This document shows, one piece after another, positions 44,695 to 52,863 of a stretch of DNA of 64,000 nt. The DNA is from Gemmatimonadota bacterium (GTDB lineage: Bacteria > Gemmatimonadota > Gemmatimonadetes > Gemmatimonadales > GWC2-71-9): assembly GCA_029262195.1 (NCBI GenBank), contig JAJCZX010000030.1, positions 248,001 to 312,000 on the forward strand, in the 5' to 3' direction. The translations under genes and the position numbers were made by a program. The notes under the pieces are model-generated. The model had not been told where the DNA came from. It worked only from the letters and a program-made list of their open reading frames with translations, and did not search any database. Within the stretch, counting starts at the first letter, position 1. Each line of letters starts with the position of its first letter.

Positions 44695-45081
44695 TCAAAA
44701 AGAATTGTAGCCGATCACCACGCCGAGTATCGACATCATCACACCCACGGGTGCAAACTTCTTGGCTCGGTCTGGATCAATCGCGCGCTCCATGCTCTTC
44801 AACCCCAGCTCAGGGCGGACAAAGATTACGACCGATTTTAGCACATAGCTGTATCCGATCGCAGTGAGCACAAGTGACGGCCAGGTCCACACGTTGTGGA
44901 AGGCCACGATCAGCGCGCCGGTGCCTAACGTCAAGAAACCGTTAACGAACGCCCCTGCTTTGCCCTTGTTGTGTAGCATTTGGAAAAAATTAGCCCACCC
45001 AACCGGCTGAAACGCATGTGACAGTCCGATTACAATAAAATTGATTGCGGCAAATCTCTCAATTGCAATTTCCATCGCCAT
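44695..45081 (-). CDS. Small four-helix membrane protein of unknown function
   Basis: 128 residues with about four membrane helices (AAINFIVIGLSHAFQPVGW; AFVNGFLTLGTGALIVAF; SLVLTAIGYSYVLKSVVIF; GVMMSILGVVIGYNSF). Not recognised. Starts at the ATG at 45081 or the ATG two codons later. A good promoter lies just upstream, so it is probably the first gene of a short transcript that continues into the multicopper oxidase (gap 55 bases). Confidence 0.75.
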   Translation of the reverse strand: MAMEIAIERFAAINFIVIGLSHAFQPVGWANFFQMLHNKGKAGAFVNGFLTLGTGALIVAFHNVWTWPSLVLTAIGYSYVLKSVVIFVRPELGLKSMERAIDPDRAKKFAPVGVMMSILGVVIGYNSF

Positions 45082-45401
45082 TCTCGATTCTCAGTAGTTT
45101 AGGAAAAACTAATATATATTGTAGTTGACAATAAATTACAAGACGACTGCCTTTTTCTCAAAGTCCACAATACTTCCGCCTTCACCAAGCTTGAAAACCT
45201 GAGGGACCAAAGTTTATCTTAAGAAACGGCGTTCCTTTCGCCTGACCCTCAAACCGATCTCTCACGCAGATCGGCTGCGCGGGGGCAAAGGGGATTCATT
45301 CCTCAAGGACGATGCTCTAACGGTTATAGTCATTTGATACTTTCAGCCTCGATGTCGGGGTGCGTGAGATTCGGCATTGAAGGCGGAAAGAAACACGTCA
45401 T
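45082..45401. other. 320-bp divergent intergenic region
   Basis: Upstream of both the four-helix membrane protein (minus) and the BtrH-like gene (plus). It holds the minus-strand promoter described separately and a possible plus-strand -10 box TATAGT at 45325-45330 with a poor -35. The centre (45180-45300) shows no repeat, RNA gene or small ORF that I can support. Confidence 0.6.
45113..45141 (-). promoter_or_regulatory. Sigma-70 promoter for the membrane-protein/multicopper-oxidase genes
   Basis: On the minus strand TTGTAA (45141-45136), a 17-base spacer, TATATA (45118-45113), in a strikingly A/T-rich patch about 32 bases before the ATG at 45081. A plus-strand TTGACA at 45125-45130 overlaps it but lacks a matching -10. 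Confidence 0.65.
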
Positions 45402-46739
45402 ATGACGACCCGAAAAAATTTCAAAAAGCTCGTCCGTGCTCGAATGAGCAAAACCGGCGAAAGTTACACCACCGCCCGCCGCCACCTTTTGAGCGAGGGT
45501 GATGTCCCGGCAATCAGCGGCTCACCCTCTCACCTTCCCGGCAGCATCCCAGCGACAACGGCCCTGCGAGTCTTGCTCCATCACGCCAAAGCGTCCCACC
45601 GCGGTAAGGCCCTTTCCGAGCCGATGGTTTTCGGAATGGCCGGAGGGATCGGCATTGGAGTATTCGAGTTCTTTTACGAGAAAGAAGATGTGGCCACGTT
45701 TTTCCTCGGAGGGAGGCATTCCTGGCACGACGATCTCGCATACTCTCGGGCGCTGCTCGATGATTTCGAGTTGAAATTCGCCGTAAGCGAAACCTTAGGC
45801 GAGAAGAAAGCGGAGAAGGATTTGCATGCGGCCCTCCAAACCGGAGCTCCGGTTATTGCGTGGGTGGACGCGGCGCACCTACCAAAGCGTCAGATCGGCT
45901 GTGCATGGGATAGCGGGTACTACCATGTCGTTACCGTGTATTCGATTAACGATGAAACCGGAGCTGCTCTAATTGGAGATTGTGGAGACCAACCTATTGA
46001 AGTCCCTCTGGACATTCTCAGAACGGCCCGTGCCAGAATCAAGAAACAAAAAAACCGTGTGCTATTTATCGAACCCGCGAACGGCACCGCGTTGTCGATC
46101 ATCGATGATGCAAAGTTCAAGAAGCTAATTCACTCTGGCCTCCGCCGGTGCAGCGATGGATTGCACAACCCGGCAATGACATGGGCGGCAGCCAATTTCA
46201 AGCTCGATGCGCTAGAAAGATGGGCTGAGAGACTCCACGGATCTTCGTCCAAAACGAGCTGGAATAATCGATTCAAACCGGGACCGAATCTGTGGCGAGG
46301 GCTAACATGGATATACGATTCCATTGAGCACTATTCCGGAGGTGGAGGACTTTGCCGGTTGATGATGTCCGATTTCCTATCTGAAGCCGGCGAGTCCACC
46401 GGTGATCGACGCTTGAGCGCGCTCGCGGAGCGTTACAAGGACCTGGGGGCCTTGTGGAGTGACCTTGCCCACGCAGCCCTACCCGAGGAGGTGCCCCAAA
46501 CGCGACGGGTCCGGGAACTCTACTCGAAGAAGGCAGAGTTTCTTAGCGACGAAGCTCCGACTGAGGAACTGGCCGGAGTTTGGAAAGAAATTGAGTCAAT
46601 AAACGATGACGCGGGTGAAAACTTCCCTATGTCCCCCGCCGCCGTTGACGATCTTCTCGAACTATTGAAGCGGAAGGTGATCGGCATACACGAAGCTGAG
46701 ACGGTAGCGTTGGCCGAACTAGACCGCATTATCAATTAG
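45402..46739 (+). CDS. BtrH_N/DUF4872-domain protein
   Basis: 445 residues. A basic N-terminal motif (KNFKKLVRARMSKTGESYTTARRHLL) of a kind seen at the start of several uncharacterised proteins is followed by a cysteine-peptidase-like BtrH N-terminal domain (VFGMAGGIGIGVFEFFYEKE; PVIAWVDAAHLPKR; CAWDSGYYHVVTVYSINDE), then a helical DUF4872-like C-terminal half. The BtrH name comes from the butirosin acyl-transfer pathway; relatives are widespread and mostly of unknown function. No biosynthetic cluster surrounds it. Confidence 0.75.
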   Translation: MTTRKNFKKLVRARMSKTGESYTTARRHLLSEGDVPAISGSPSHLPGSIPATTALRVLLHHAKASHRGKALSEPMVFGMAGGIGIGVFEFFYEKEDVATFFLGGRHSWHDDLAYSRALLDDFELKFAVSETLGEKKAEKDLHAALQTGAPVIAWVDAAHLPKRQIGCAWDSGYYHVVTVYSINDETGAALIGDCGDQPIEVPLDILRTARARIKKQKNRVLFIEPANGTALSIIDDAKFKKLIHSGLRRCSDGLHNPAMTWAAANFKLDALERWAERLHGSSSKTSWNNRFKPGPNLWRGLTWIYDSIEHYSGGGGLCRLMMSDFLSEAGESTGDRRLSALAERYKDLGALWSDLAHAALPEEVPQTRRVRELYSKKAEFLSDEAPTEELAGVWKEIESINDDAGENFPMSPAAVDDLLELLKRKVIGIHEAETVALAELDRIIN

Positions 46740-46777
46740 CTCTGATCTTCTAAACACCGAATTCGAGGTTAGATACC

Positions 46778-47320
46778 ATGTCACATAAAGCAAAGTGGGT
46801 TCTAGGCGTCGCGTTCTTCACGATCGCAATATTTTCTACAAGCACCTCCGCCCAGACCGATTCTGATCTGGCTGGTCCCGGACCTGAACATGCCGGTCTC
46901 ATCGCATTGACCGGAGATTGGAGGTTGTACGCACAAGGACAGCCGAACGGGGTGGCGACCGCACGCTCCCGACTCGGCGGGAGGTTTGTCGAGTTTGAGT
47001 TACTGGCTGATGCGGGTCCTATCCGCCAGGCGGTCTATACTTTCGGCTACGATCGGCGCCACGACCGGTACAATGTCAGCGCGATGGACAACACCGGTAC
47101 CTATTGGGTCGTCGGTCAAGGCCACAACGTCGGCGGACGGATCGCGATGTACGGCAAGGACGATGATCCAAACATGGAGGCCATGGGCCTCAAAAAAGAG
47201 TTCGCCATTGTTTTGGAAGTAAAGTCTGAAAATGAGGTCTCTATCGAGGTCATTTTCATCGACACCCGTACGCCGGAGCGTAACGAAATCCAATTTCTGG
47301 CATTCGATTTACGCAGATAA
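46778..47320 (+). CDS. Secreted DUF1579-like protein
   Basis: 180 residues with a signal peptide (LGVAFFTIAIFSTSTSAQ). The body has the lipocalin-like pattern LTGDWRLYAQGQPNGVATAR and GYDRRHDRYNVSAMDNTGTY typical of DUF1579 proteins, likely a beta-barrel in the periplasm. GAGGTTAGATACC stands before the ATG. Lies 38 bases after the BtrH-like gene; function unknown. Confidence 0.78.
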   Translation: MSHKAKWVLGVAFFTIAIFSTSTSAQTDSDLAGPGPEHAGLIALTGDWRLYAQGQPNGVATARSRLGGRFVEFELLADAGPIRQAVYTFGYDRRHDRYNVSAMDNTGTYWVVGQGHNVGGRIAMYGKDDDPNMEAMGLKKEFAIVLEVKSENEVSIEVIFIDTRTPERNEIQFLAFDLRR

Positions 47321-47343
47321 CGGATTCTAGTGTAGAATTCACG

Positions 47344-47901
47344 ATGCCCCACCAGTCACCTCTGTCTCCGGACGAACAAGAGCAACTCGCCCACGCAGGA
47401 CTGCGTGTGGCGAAGATCATGAGCGCCGCGCGGGTAGCCGCGTTCAACGGTTGGACCCTGGGTGCGTTCGCAGTCATCAGCCTCCTGTTTTCTTTTTCCA
47501 GCCTCACGGCCCTGTTAATGGGCCTGGGGCTGGGCTGGGTGGCCTGGAACGAATTCAAAGGGAAAAACCGAATTCGCACTCTAGACGTGACGGCTCCGGA
47601 TTTCCTGGGAAAAAACCAGCTGGGGTTGATGGCGTTAATTGTGGTTTACTCACTTGTGTCAATTTACCGAGCCCTCACACAACCCCTTCCCCACCTGAGC
47701 GAACTTGAGGAGGCAATCGGACCGGTTGGCGACTTGATCACTTCGCTCGCGGTTTCCGTTTATATCTCTGTAATTGTCCTCACGATTCTCTTCCAGGGGC
47801 TAAACGCCCGGTATTATTTCGCGAGGCGCGAGATGCTGGCGAGCTACATGGCTGAGACTCCCACCTGGATTATCAAAATACAGAAGCAAATGAGGAGCTA
47901 A
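47344..47901 (+). CDS. Four-helix membrane protein of unknown function
   Basis: 185 residues with about four membrane segments (LGAFAVISLLFSFSSLTAL; LMGLGLGWVAWNEF; GLMALIVVYSLVSIYRAL; LITSLAVSVYISVIVLTILF) and short cytoplasmic ends. Not recognised. It follows the DUF1579-like gene by 23 bases and probably shares its transcript. Confidence 0.72.
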   Translation: MPHQSPLSPDEQEQLAHAGLRVAKIMSAARVAAFNGWTLGAFAVISLLFSFSSLTALLMGLGLGWVAWNEFKGKNRIRTLDVTAPDFLGKNQLGLMALIVVYSLVSIYRALTQPLPHLSELEEAIGPVGDLITSLAVSVYISVIVLTILFQGLNARYYFARREMLASYMAETPTWIIKIQKQMRS

Positions 47902-47933
47902 GCCCGGCGATCTCTTTCTCGCACCAATCTCCG

Positions 47934-47955
47934 GGGGCACAGCATGCTGTGCCCC
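47934..47955. repeat. Perfect 22-bp palindrome, REP-like
   Basis: GGGGCACAGCATGCTGTGCCCC reads the same on both strands (11-base arms, no spacer) in the 127-base gap between the membrane protein and the symporter small subunit. No T-tract follows, so an intrinsic terminator is unlikely. The sequence resembles the palindromic REP-type elements mobilised by RAYT proteins; a RAYT-like gene lies at 21518. Confidence 0.8.
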
Positions 47956-48028
47956 GACGTGTACTCCCTTTCCTCTCGCCTGCCCCGGAACTACTATTTC
48001 TTCCGCTTTTCCAAACGGACGGGAACCG

Positions 48029-48301
48029 ATGACCGATTCAGCCCGCAAAAGGGATTACTGGGGACGAAACCTCAAATATGTGGGAGCCCTCCTCACGATT
48101 TGGTGGACCGTTTCGTTTGGCTTTGGAATCCTGTTCGTAGAGCAACTCAATACGATTCGCATTGGCGGTTTCCAACTCGGTTTCTGGTTCGCCCAGCAAG
48201 GTTCTATCTACGTTTTCGTCATATTGATTTTCGTCTACGTGAAATTGATGAACCGGCTCGACCATGAATTCGATGTCGATGAGACTGAGAAAAACCGATG
48301 A
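48029..48301 (+). CDS. Sodium/solute symporter small subunit (DUF4212)
   Basis: 90 residues, two membrane helices, with the DUF4212 pattern KRDYWGRNLKYVGALLTIWW and FQLGFWFAQQGSIYVFVILI. Members always accompany an SSS-family permease, as here, where the ATGA overlap with the next gene ties their translation. GGGAACCG stands before the ATG. Confidence 0.93.
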   Translation: MTDSARKRDYWGRNLKYVGALLTIWWTVSFGFGILFVEQLNTIRIGGFQLGFWFAQQGSIYVFVILIFVYVKLMNRLDHEFDVDETEKNR

Positions 48302-50004
48302 ATGTTCAAGCGTGGACCTTCGTAATGGTCGGGGTTTCGTTCGCCGTTTACATCGGCGTGGCAATCTGGTCCCGGGCTTCATCGACTCGGGAATTCTACG
48401 TAGCAGACGCCAGCGTACCGCCACTTTTGAACGGTATGGCAACCGCCGCCGATTGGATGAGCGCCGCGTCATTCATTTCTATGGCCGGTTTGATCGCCTT
48501 TATGGGGCGCGATGGTTCTGTCTACCTCATGGGCTGGACAGGCGGATACGTACTGCTTGCCCTGCTGCTTGCCCCCTACCTCAGAAAGTTCGGGAAATAC
48601 ACCGTCCCGGATTTCGTAGGTGACCGCTACTATTCCAAAATCGCTCGAGTAGTCGCGGTTGTTTGTGCCCTGTTCGTCTCGTTCACCTACGTTGCCGGGC
48701 AGATGCGTGGAGTCGGTATCGTCTTCTCGCGGTTCCTTGGTGTCGGTATCAACGAAGGCGTTTTCATCGGCATGGGGATCGTCTTTTTCTACGCCGTGCT
48801 CGGTGGAATGAAGGGGATCACCTACACCCAGGTAGCGCAGTACTGTGTGCTCATTTTTGCCTACCTGGTTCCGGCTATTTTCATTTCTATTTTGCTAACA
48901 GGGAACCCGATACCACAACTCGGTTTTGGTGACACACTGGCCGATGGCTCAGGGACCTACCTGCTCGACCGACTCGATGGATTGAGCAGTGAGCTGGGAT
49001 TCGGGGAGTTCACCGCAGGCAACAAAAGATCACTCGACGTCTTCTTTATAACCGCGGCACTCATGGCGGGCACCGCGGGGCTACCACATGTCATCGTAAG
49101 ATTCTACACCGTGCCCGGCGTTCGTCAGGCTCGCAGTTCGGCGGGCTGGGCGCTGCTGTTCATCGCCATCCTCTACACAACCGCGCCAGCTGTCGCCGCC
49201 TTCGCACGAACCAACCTGTTAACCACCGTCTCGAATGCGCCCTACTCCGAAGTACCCGAGTGGTTCAAGAACTGGGAGGAGACAGGGCTCATTGCATTTG
49301 ACGACTTAAACGGTGACGGAGTAATCCAGTACACGGGCGACGGATCGAGTATCCTTAATGAGTTGACGATCGACCGCGACATAATGGTGCTGGCTAACCC
49401 GGAAATAGCCAACCTCCCCAACTGGGTTGTCGGGCTGGTGGCCGCCGGAGGACTTGCCGCCGCTCTTTCAACAGCGGCAGGTCTTCTGCTCGTGATCTCG
49501 ACCTCCGTAGCGCATGACTTAATGAAGAAGACGTTCCTGCCTCAGATCTCTGAGAAAGGCGAATTGGTAACGGCTCGGGTTGCCGCCGGCCTGGCCGTGG
49601 TAGTCGCCGGTTACTTTGGGATCAACCCGCCCGGTTTCGTGGCTCAGGTGGTCGCTCTGGCATTTGGACTTGCTGCGGCGTCATTCTTCCCGGCTATTGT
49701 GATGGGGATTTTCTCAAAACGAATGAACAAAGAAGGAGCTGTCGCCGGAATGGTTATCGGTCTTAGCTTCACAGCTTACTACATCGTCCATTTCAAATTC
49801 CTCCACCCTGAGTTGAACACCGTCGACCACTGGTGGTTCGGGATTTCTCCAGAAGGTATCGGCACAGCTGGCATGCTCCTGAACTTTGCCGTAGCAATCG
49901 GTATCGCCGCGTTGACTCCCGCTCCTCCTGAAGCAATCCAGAACCTGGTTGATGATATTCGCGTTCCGCGAGGCGCAGGACCGGCGCACGAAGTTTCGGC
50001 CTAA
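48298..50004 (+). CDS. Sodium:solute symporter, acetate/carboxylate permease type
   Basis: 568 residues, about 13 membrane helices of the SSS family: YVADASVPPLLNGMATAADW and SAASFISMAGLIAFMGRDGS, AGTAGLPHVIVRFYTVPG, AAALSTAAGLLLVISTSVAH. With the DUF4212 small subunit it is of the two-subunit group next to ActP-like permeases, which take up acetate or related short organic acids with Na+. It ends 13 bases before the convergent acyl-CoA synthetase gene, which handles the same type of acids. Confidence 0.9.
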   Translation: MNVQAWTFVMVGVSFAVYIGVAIWSRASSTREFYVADASVPPLLNGMATAADWMSAASFISMAGLIAFMGRDGSVYLMGWTGGYVLLALLLAPYLRKFGKYTVPDFVGDRYYSKIARVVAVVCALFVSFTYVAGQMRGVGIVFSRFLGVGINEGVFIGMGIVFFYAVLGGMKGITYTQVAQYCVLIFAYLVPAIFISILLTGNPIPQLGFGDTLADGSGTYLLDRLDGLSSELGFGEFTAGNKRSLDVFFITAALMAGTAGLPHVIVRFYTVPGVRQARSSAGWALLFIAILYTTAPAVAAFARTNLLTTVSNAPYSEVPEWFKNWEETGLIAFDDLNGDGVIQYTGDGSSILNELTIDRDIMVLANPEIANLPNWVVGLVAAGGLAAALSTAAGLLLVISTSVAHDLMKKTFLPQISEKGELVTARVAAGLAVVVAGYFGINPPGFVAQVVALAFGLAAASFFPAIVMGIFSKRMNKEGAVAGMVIGLSFTAYYIVHFKFLHPELNTVDHWWFGISPEGIGTAGMLLNFAVAIGIAALTPAPPEAIQNLVDDIRVPRGAGPAHEVSA

Positions 50005-50017
50005 TTTCCGAGCCACT

Positions 50018-52276
50018 TCACTCGGGTCGGCTCCGGTCACGAATTGTTACAGCGGAGGCGAGCCTCGTTTCGATATAGACCGAGAGAACTCTTGCGGTTT
50101 CATCAGAGGTTCGGAAGACGGGTAGACCGGCCCGGTCAAACAACTTCGCCAGGGGATCGTAGAGTTCGCCTGCATCTACGACGAAGACGACCGGTTTTTG
50201 CGAAGCAGTTACGGTGTCTATCAAAAGCGGGGCGATTGCTTCGGGCCCTTCCATGTCCTCCTCATGTTGGTCAATGTCACAGGCGAGAGTGTTCAACGCA
50301 GGGGTGAACGGAACGCAGCCAATAATCAAAGCGTCGGTCGTTTCGTCGGCGAGCAGGGTTCTCACCGCCGACACGAAACCGCGGTCGCCCATCATGGGAG
50401 TGACGTCGAGCGGATTTCTGACTTCTGCAAAACCATCCAGGTTTGATTCCGCGAACAACGTACGAAGTCTATCGGTGGTCCCCTTGGAGAAATCCGACAA
50501 CTCAAGGCCACCGAGGTGGTCTGCAATAGCGACCGACTCGAAGCCGGCATTCGAAATTACGCCGACCCGGCGACCGAGTACTTTTTTTTCTGCAAGTAGC
50601 GTTGCCACTGTCGTTAACCCTTCAAACTCGCTGAGCGATTCCGCGACTAGAATTCCTGCCTGCCGTGCCAGGGCTCTGGTGGTGGAGTAGTCACCTGCGA
50701 GTGCCGCCGTGTGGGAGGCGCTGGCAGAGGCCCCGGCAACGTTTCGACCGGCACGATAGAGAATTACCGTGCAACCCTGCTTCGTGGCCCTCCTCGCCGC
50801 TTTAATCAGCCGGGCACCGTCGAGATATTTCATGCCTTCCACATAACATGCGATGACTTTCAGGTCCGTGTGGTCCACAAGGTGTTCGACGAAATCACCG
50901 ACAGTCAAATCAATCTGATTGCCCACCGAGATCAAATAACGAGGGTTCACGTACCCCAACTTGCTGCTTCTCGATAAAACGAAGGCTCCGCTCTGCGCCA
51001 CGATTCCCAACGGAGCGGCCGGGATATCGGGGAACCCGAATTTGTGTGCGGGAATGAACAACGCGTTGTAGCGACCCGGTGTAGATCGGACGCCGAGGCA
51101 ATTCCCTCCATTAACCAGGGGAGTCTCGGCGCCGTTCTGTCTGGCTGACATAAGTGTTGTTTCGATTTCGCGCCTCATCGGTTTCGAGGGCTCCGTTTCA
51201 CCAAGCCCGCCGGCGATCACAATCACTGCGGATGCGCTTTTGAGCCTCACGATGTCTTTAAGCAAGCCTGGCACCTGTGAGCCCGCGACACTCACAATGC
51301 ATAAATCAACTCTTTTAGGAATCGATTCGAGATTCTCCACAGCGCGGCATCCCTCAACGTCTGAGTATCCGGGTTTTACGACCCAAACACTTTCGCAAGA
51401 AAAACCCTCAGCCAGGATATTCTGCAAGATTACTCGTCCCGGGTTACTCCCCGATCCAACACCAATCACAGCGATGCTCTGTGGTTTTAGCATTCTGTGC
51501 AGTTGAGTTCGTGGGCGGGTAGTAGGAGCTGATTCCGTGTTGTCACCAACACGGACGTATGCATCCAGAACCAATGCCCCTTTGGGTGTCGGGATAAGAG
51601 GATTGATCTCCAATTCGCGCAGCCGGAGGGGCATCACATCCTCCGCCAGAGTCATCACTCGGTCAAGTAGTTTTTCCAAACCGACTTGAGTAAGGCGCGT
51701 CGCTGTTTTGCGATGCCCTTCTAACAACAGTTTTCCGAGTCGCGTCGCGGCTATGATTTCGACAGCCTCTGTCGCAACTATCCCGGTCAAAAGCTGAATC
51801 CTCATTTGATCGTTCGAGTCGCTGGCGCCAAAAACGTCTGTGTACACTCCACCCAGTCCCAACGTAACCACAGCGCCAAACTCCCTGTTCCAGCGAACGT
51901 TAACGAGCAATTCTGAACCGGGGCCCGTATCATACCGGATGAAGTCCGCGATCGAAAAGCCAGCCACATCGCAAGCACTGAAGTCCGCCTTCATCGCTGC
52001 CAACGCCTGGGCCACCTCGATCGGCTCGTTAGCTACGAAACGCACTCCTCCGACGTCAGTTTTGTGTACAATATCCCTTGAAACGACTTTGAGAACGAGC
52101 CGCTCAGCTGAGTGCCCGGATACATCAACTGGCGTTCCCACCTGGTCGATCGGAACAAAAGAGTTTACGGGAACCAAGAAGCCAAGGGCCTGGCAAAACT
52201 CAAACGCATCGGGCTCCAGCATGACGGTCGCCGAATCACGAACCGCGTCGTTGAGGCAGTCTAACGTGCCCCGCAT
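50018..52276 (-). CDS. ADP-forming acyl-CoA synthetase, fused subunits
   Basis: 752 residues of the ADP-forming acetyl-CoA synthetase family: acyl-CoA + ADP + Pi gives acid + CoA + ATP (or the reverse). Domain order is ATP-grasp first (about 1-240, with LVLKVVSRDIVHKTDVGGVR), then the CoA-binding Rossmann domain (SIAVIGVGSGSNPGRVILQN) and the ligase-CoA domain carrying the phospho-histidine in ASHTAALAGDY. This beta-alpha order is swapped relative to the common alpha-beta fusion. Start ATG shares one base with the iorB stop, so acid activation or ATP-generating release is coupled to the 2-oxoacid oxidoreductase. Confidence 0.92.
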   Translation of the reverse strand: MRGTLDCLNDAVRDSATVMLEPDAFEFCQALGFLVPVNSFVPIDQVGTPVDVSGHSAERLVLKVVSRDIVHKTDVGGVRFVANEPIEVAQALAAMKADFSACDVAGFSIADFIRYDTGPGSELLVNVRWNREFGAVVTLGLGGVYTDVFGASDSNDQMRIQLLTGIVATEAVEIIAATRLGKLLLEGHRKTATRLTQVGLEKLLDRVMTLAEDVMPLRLRELEINPLIPTPKGALVLDAYVRVGDNTESAPTTRPRTQLHRMLKPQSIAVIGVGSGSNPGRVILQNILAEGFSCESVWVVKPGYSDVEGCRAVENLESIPKRVDLCIVSVAGSQVPGLLKDIVRLKSASAVIVIAGGLGETEPSKPMRREIETTLMSARQNGAETPLVNGGNCLGVRSTPGRYNALFIPAHKFGFPDIPAAPLGIVAQSGAFVLSRSSKLGYVNPRYLISVGNQIDLTVGDFVEHLVDHTDLKVIACYVEGMKYLDGARLIKAARRATKQGCTVILYRAGRNVAGASASASHTAALAGDYSTTRALARQAGILVAESLSEFEGLTTVATLLAEKKVLGRRVGVISNAGFESVAIADHLGGLELSDFSKGTTDRLRTLFAESNLDGFAEVRNPLDVTPMMGDRGFVSAVRTLLADETTDALIIGCVPFTPALNTLACDIDQHEEDMEGPEAIAPLLIDTVTASQKPVVFVVDAGELYDPLAKLFDRAGLPVFRTSDETARVLSVYIETRLASAVTIRDRSRPE

Positions 52277-52863
52277 TAAACTGTGGCGTGGCGCCCGATG
52301 GCGTCTCGCCCGGCTCGGAACGCCTTCAAGTTGGACCGCAAGACCTTCTCACTTTTTGAGGCATAGCGTTCAAGTATGTGGGCCTCAATGGCTTCAGCGC
52401 CAACCGGGACAAAAGTGGAGGCCGCACCTACCATCACCATGTTTACCGCTCGCGCCGAACCCGCGGCTCGCGCTAGTTCGTGGGCGTCCACAAGATGGGA
52501 ATGAGGCAATGACTGGACGGCATTCAACACATCACCAAGATCAGGGTAATCGGGAATGTTTACTGTGGGTTCTGAGGCCGTCAACAGCATCCCCTCCGGA
52601 TGCAATTGGGGGACGTACCTCAAACTTTCCAACGGTTCGAGGCTCAGAACCATGTCGGCCCGCCCGCGAGGGATCAGACTACTGAAAACTGGTTCGTCCG
52701 CCAAACGTAGATGCGCGATCACCGCTCCACCCCTTTGCGCCATGCCGTGTTCCTCTGACTGTTTTACCCTCAAACCCTGGCGTAACGCGCTTGCAGCGAT
52801 GATCGCGGCAATGGACAGTACCCCCTGCCCTCCCACTCCCGAAACGATGATGTCGTATTTCAT
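52276..52863 (-). CDS. iorB: Indolepyruvate:ferredoxin oxidoreductase, beta subunit
   Basis: 195 residues, pyruvate-ferredoxin-oxidoreductase gamma-type domain: DIIVSGVGGQGVLSIAAIIA, then EEHGMAQRGGAVIAHLR. With IorA it oxidises aryl-pyruvates (from Trp, Phe, Tyr) to aryl-acetyl-CoA. The ATG at 52863 overlaps the iorA stop as ATGA; the longer frame to 53001 is within iorA. Confidence 0.92.
   Translation of the reverse strand: MKYDIIVSGVGGQGVLSIAAIIAASALRQGLRVKQSEEHGMAQRGGAVIAHLRLADEPVFSSLIPRGRADMVLSLEPLESLRYVPQLHPEGMLLTASEPTVNIPDYPDLGDVLNAVQSLPHSHLVDAHELARAAGSARAVNMVMVGAASTFVPVGAEAIEAHILERYASKSEKVLRSNLKAFRAGRDAIGRHATV

Noticed and set aside
45125-45130. Plus-strand TTGACA as promoter of the BtrH-like gene
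   Set aside because: No acceptable -10 box lies 16-18 bases downstream; the A/T patch fits a minus-strand promoter better.
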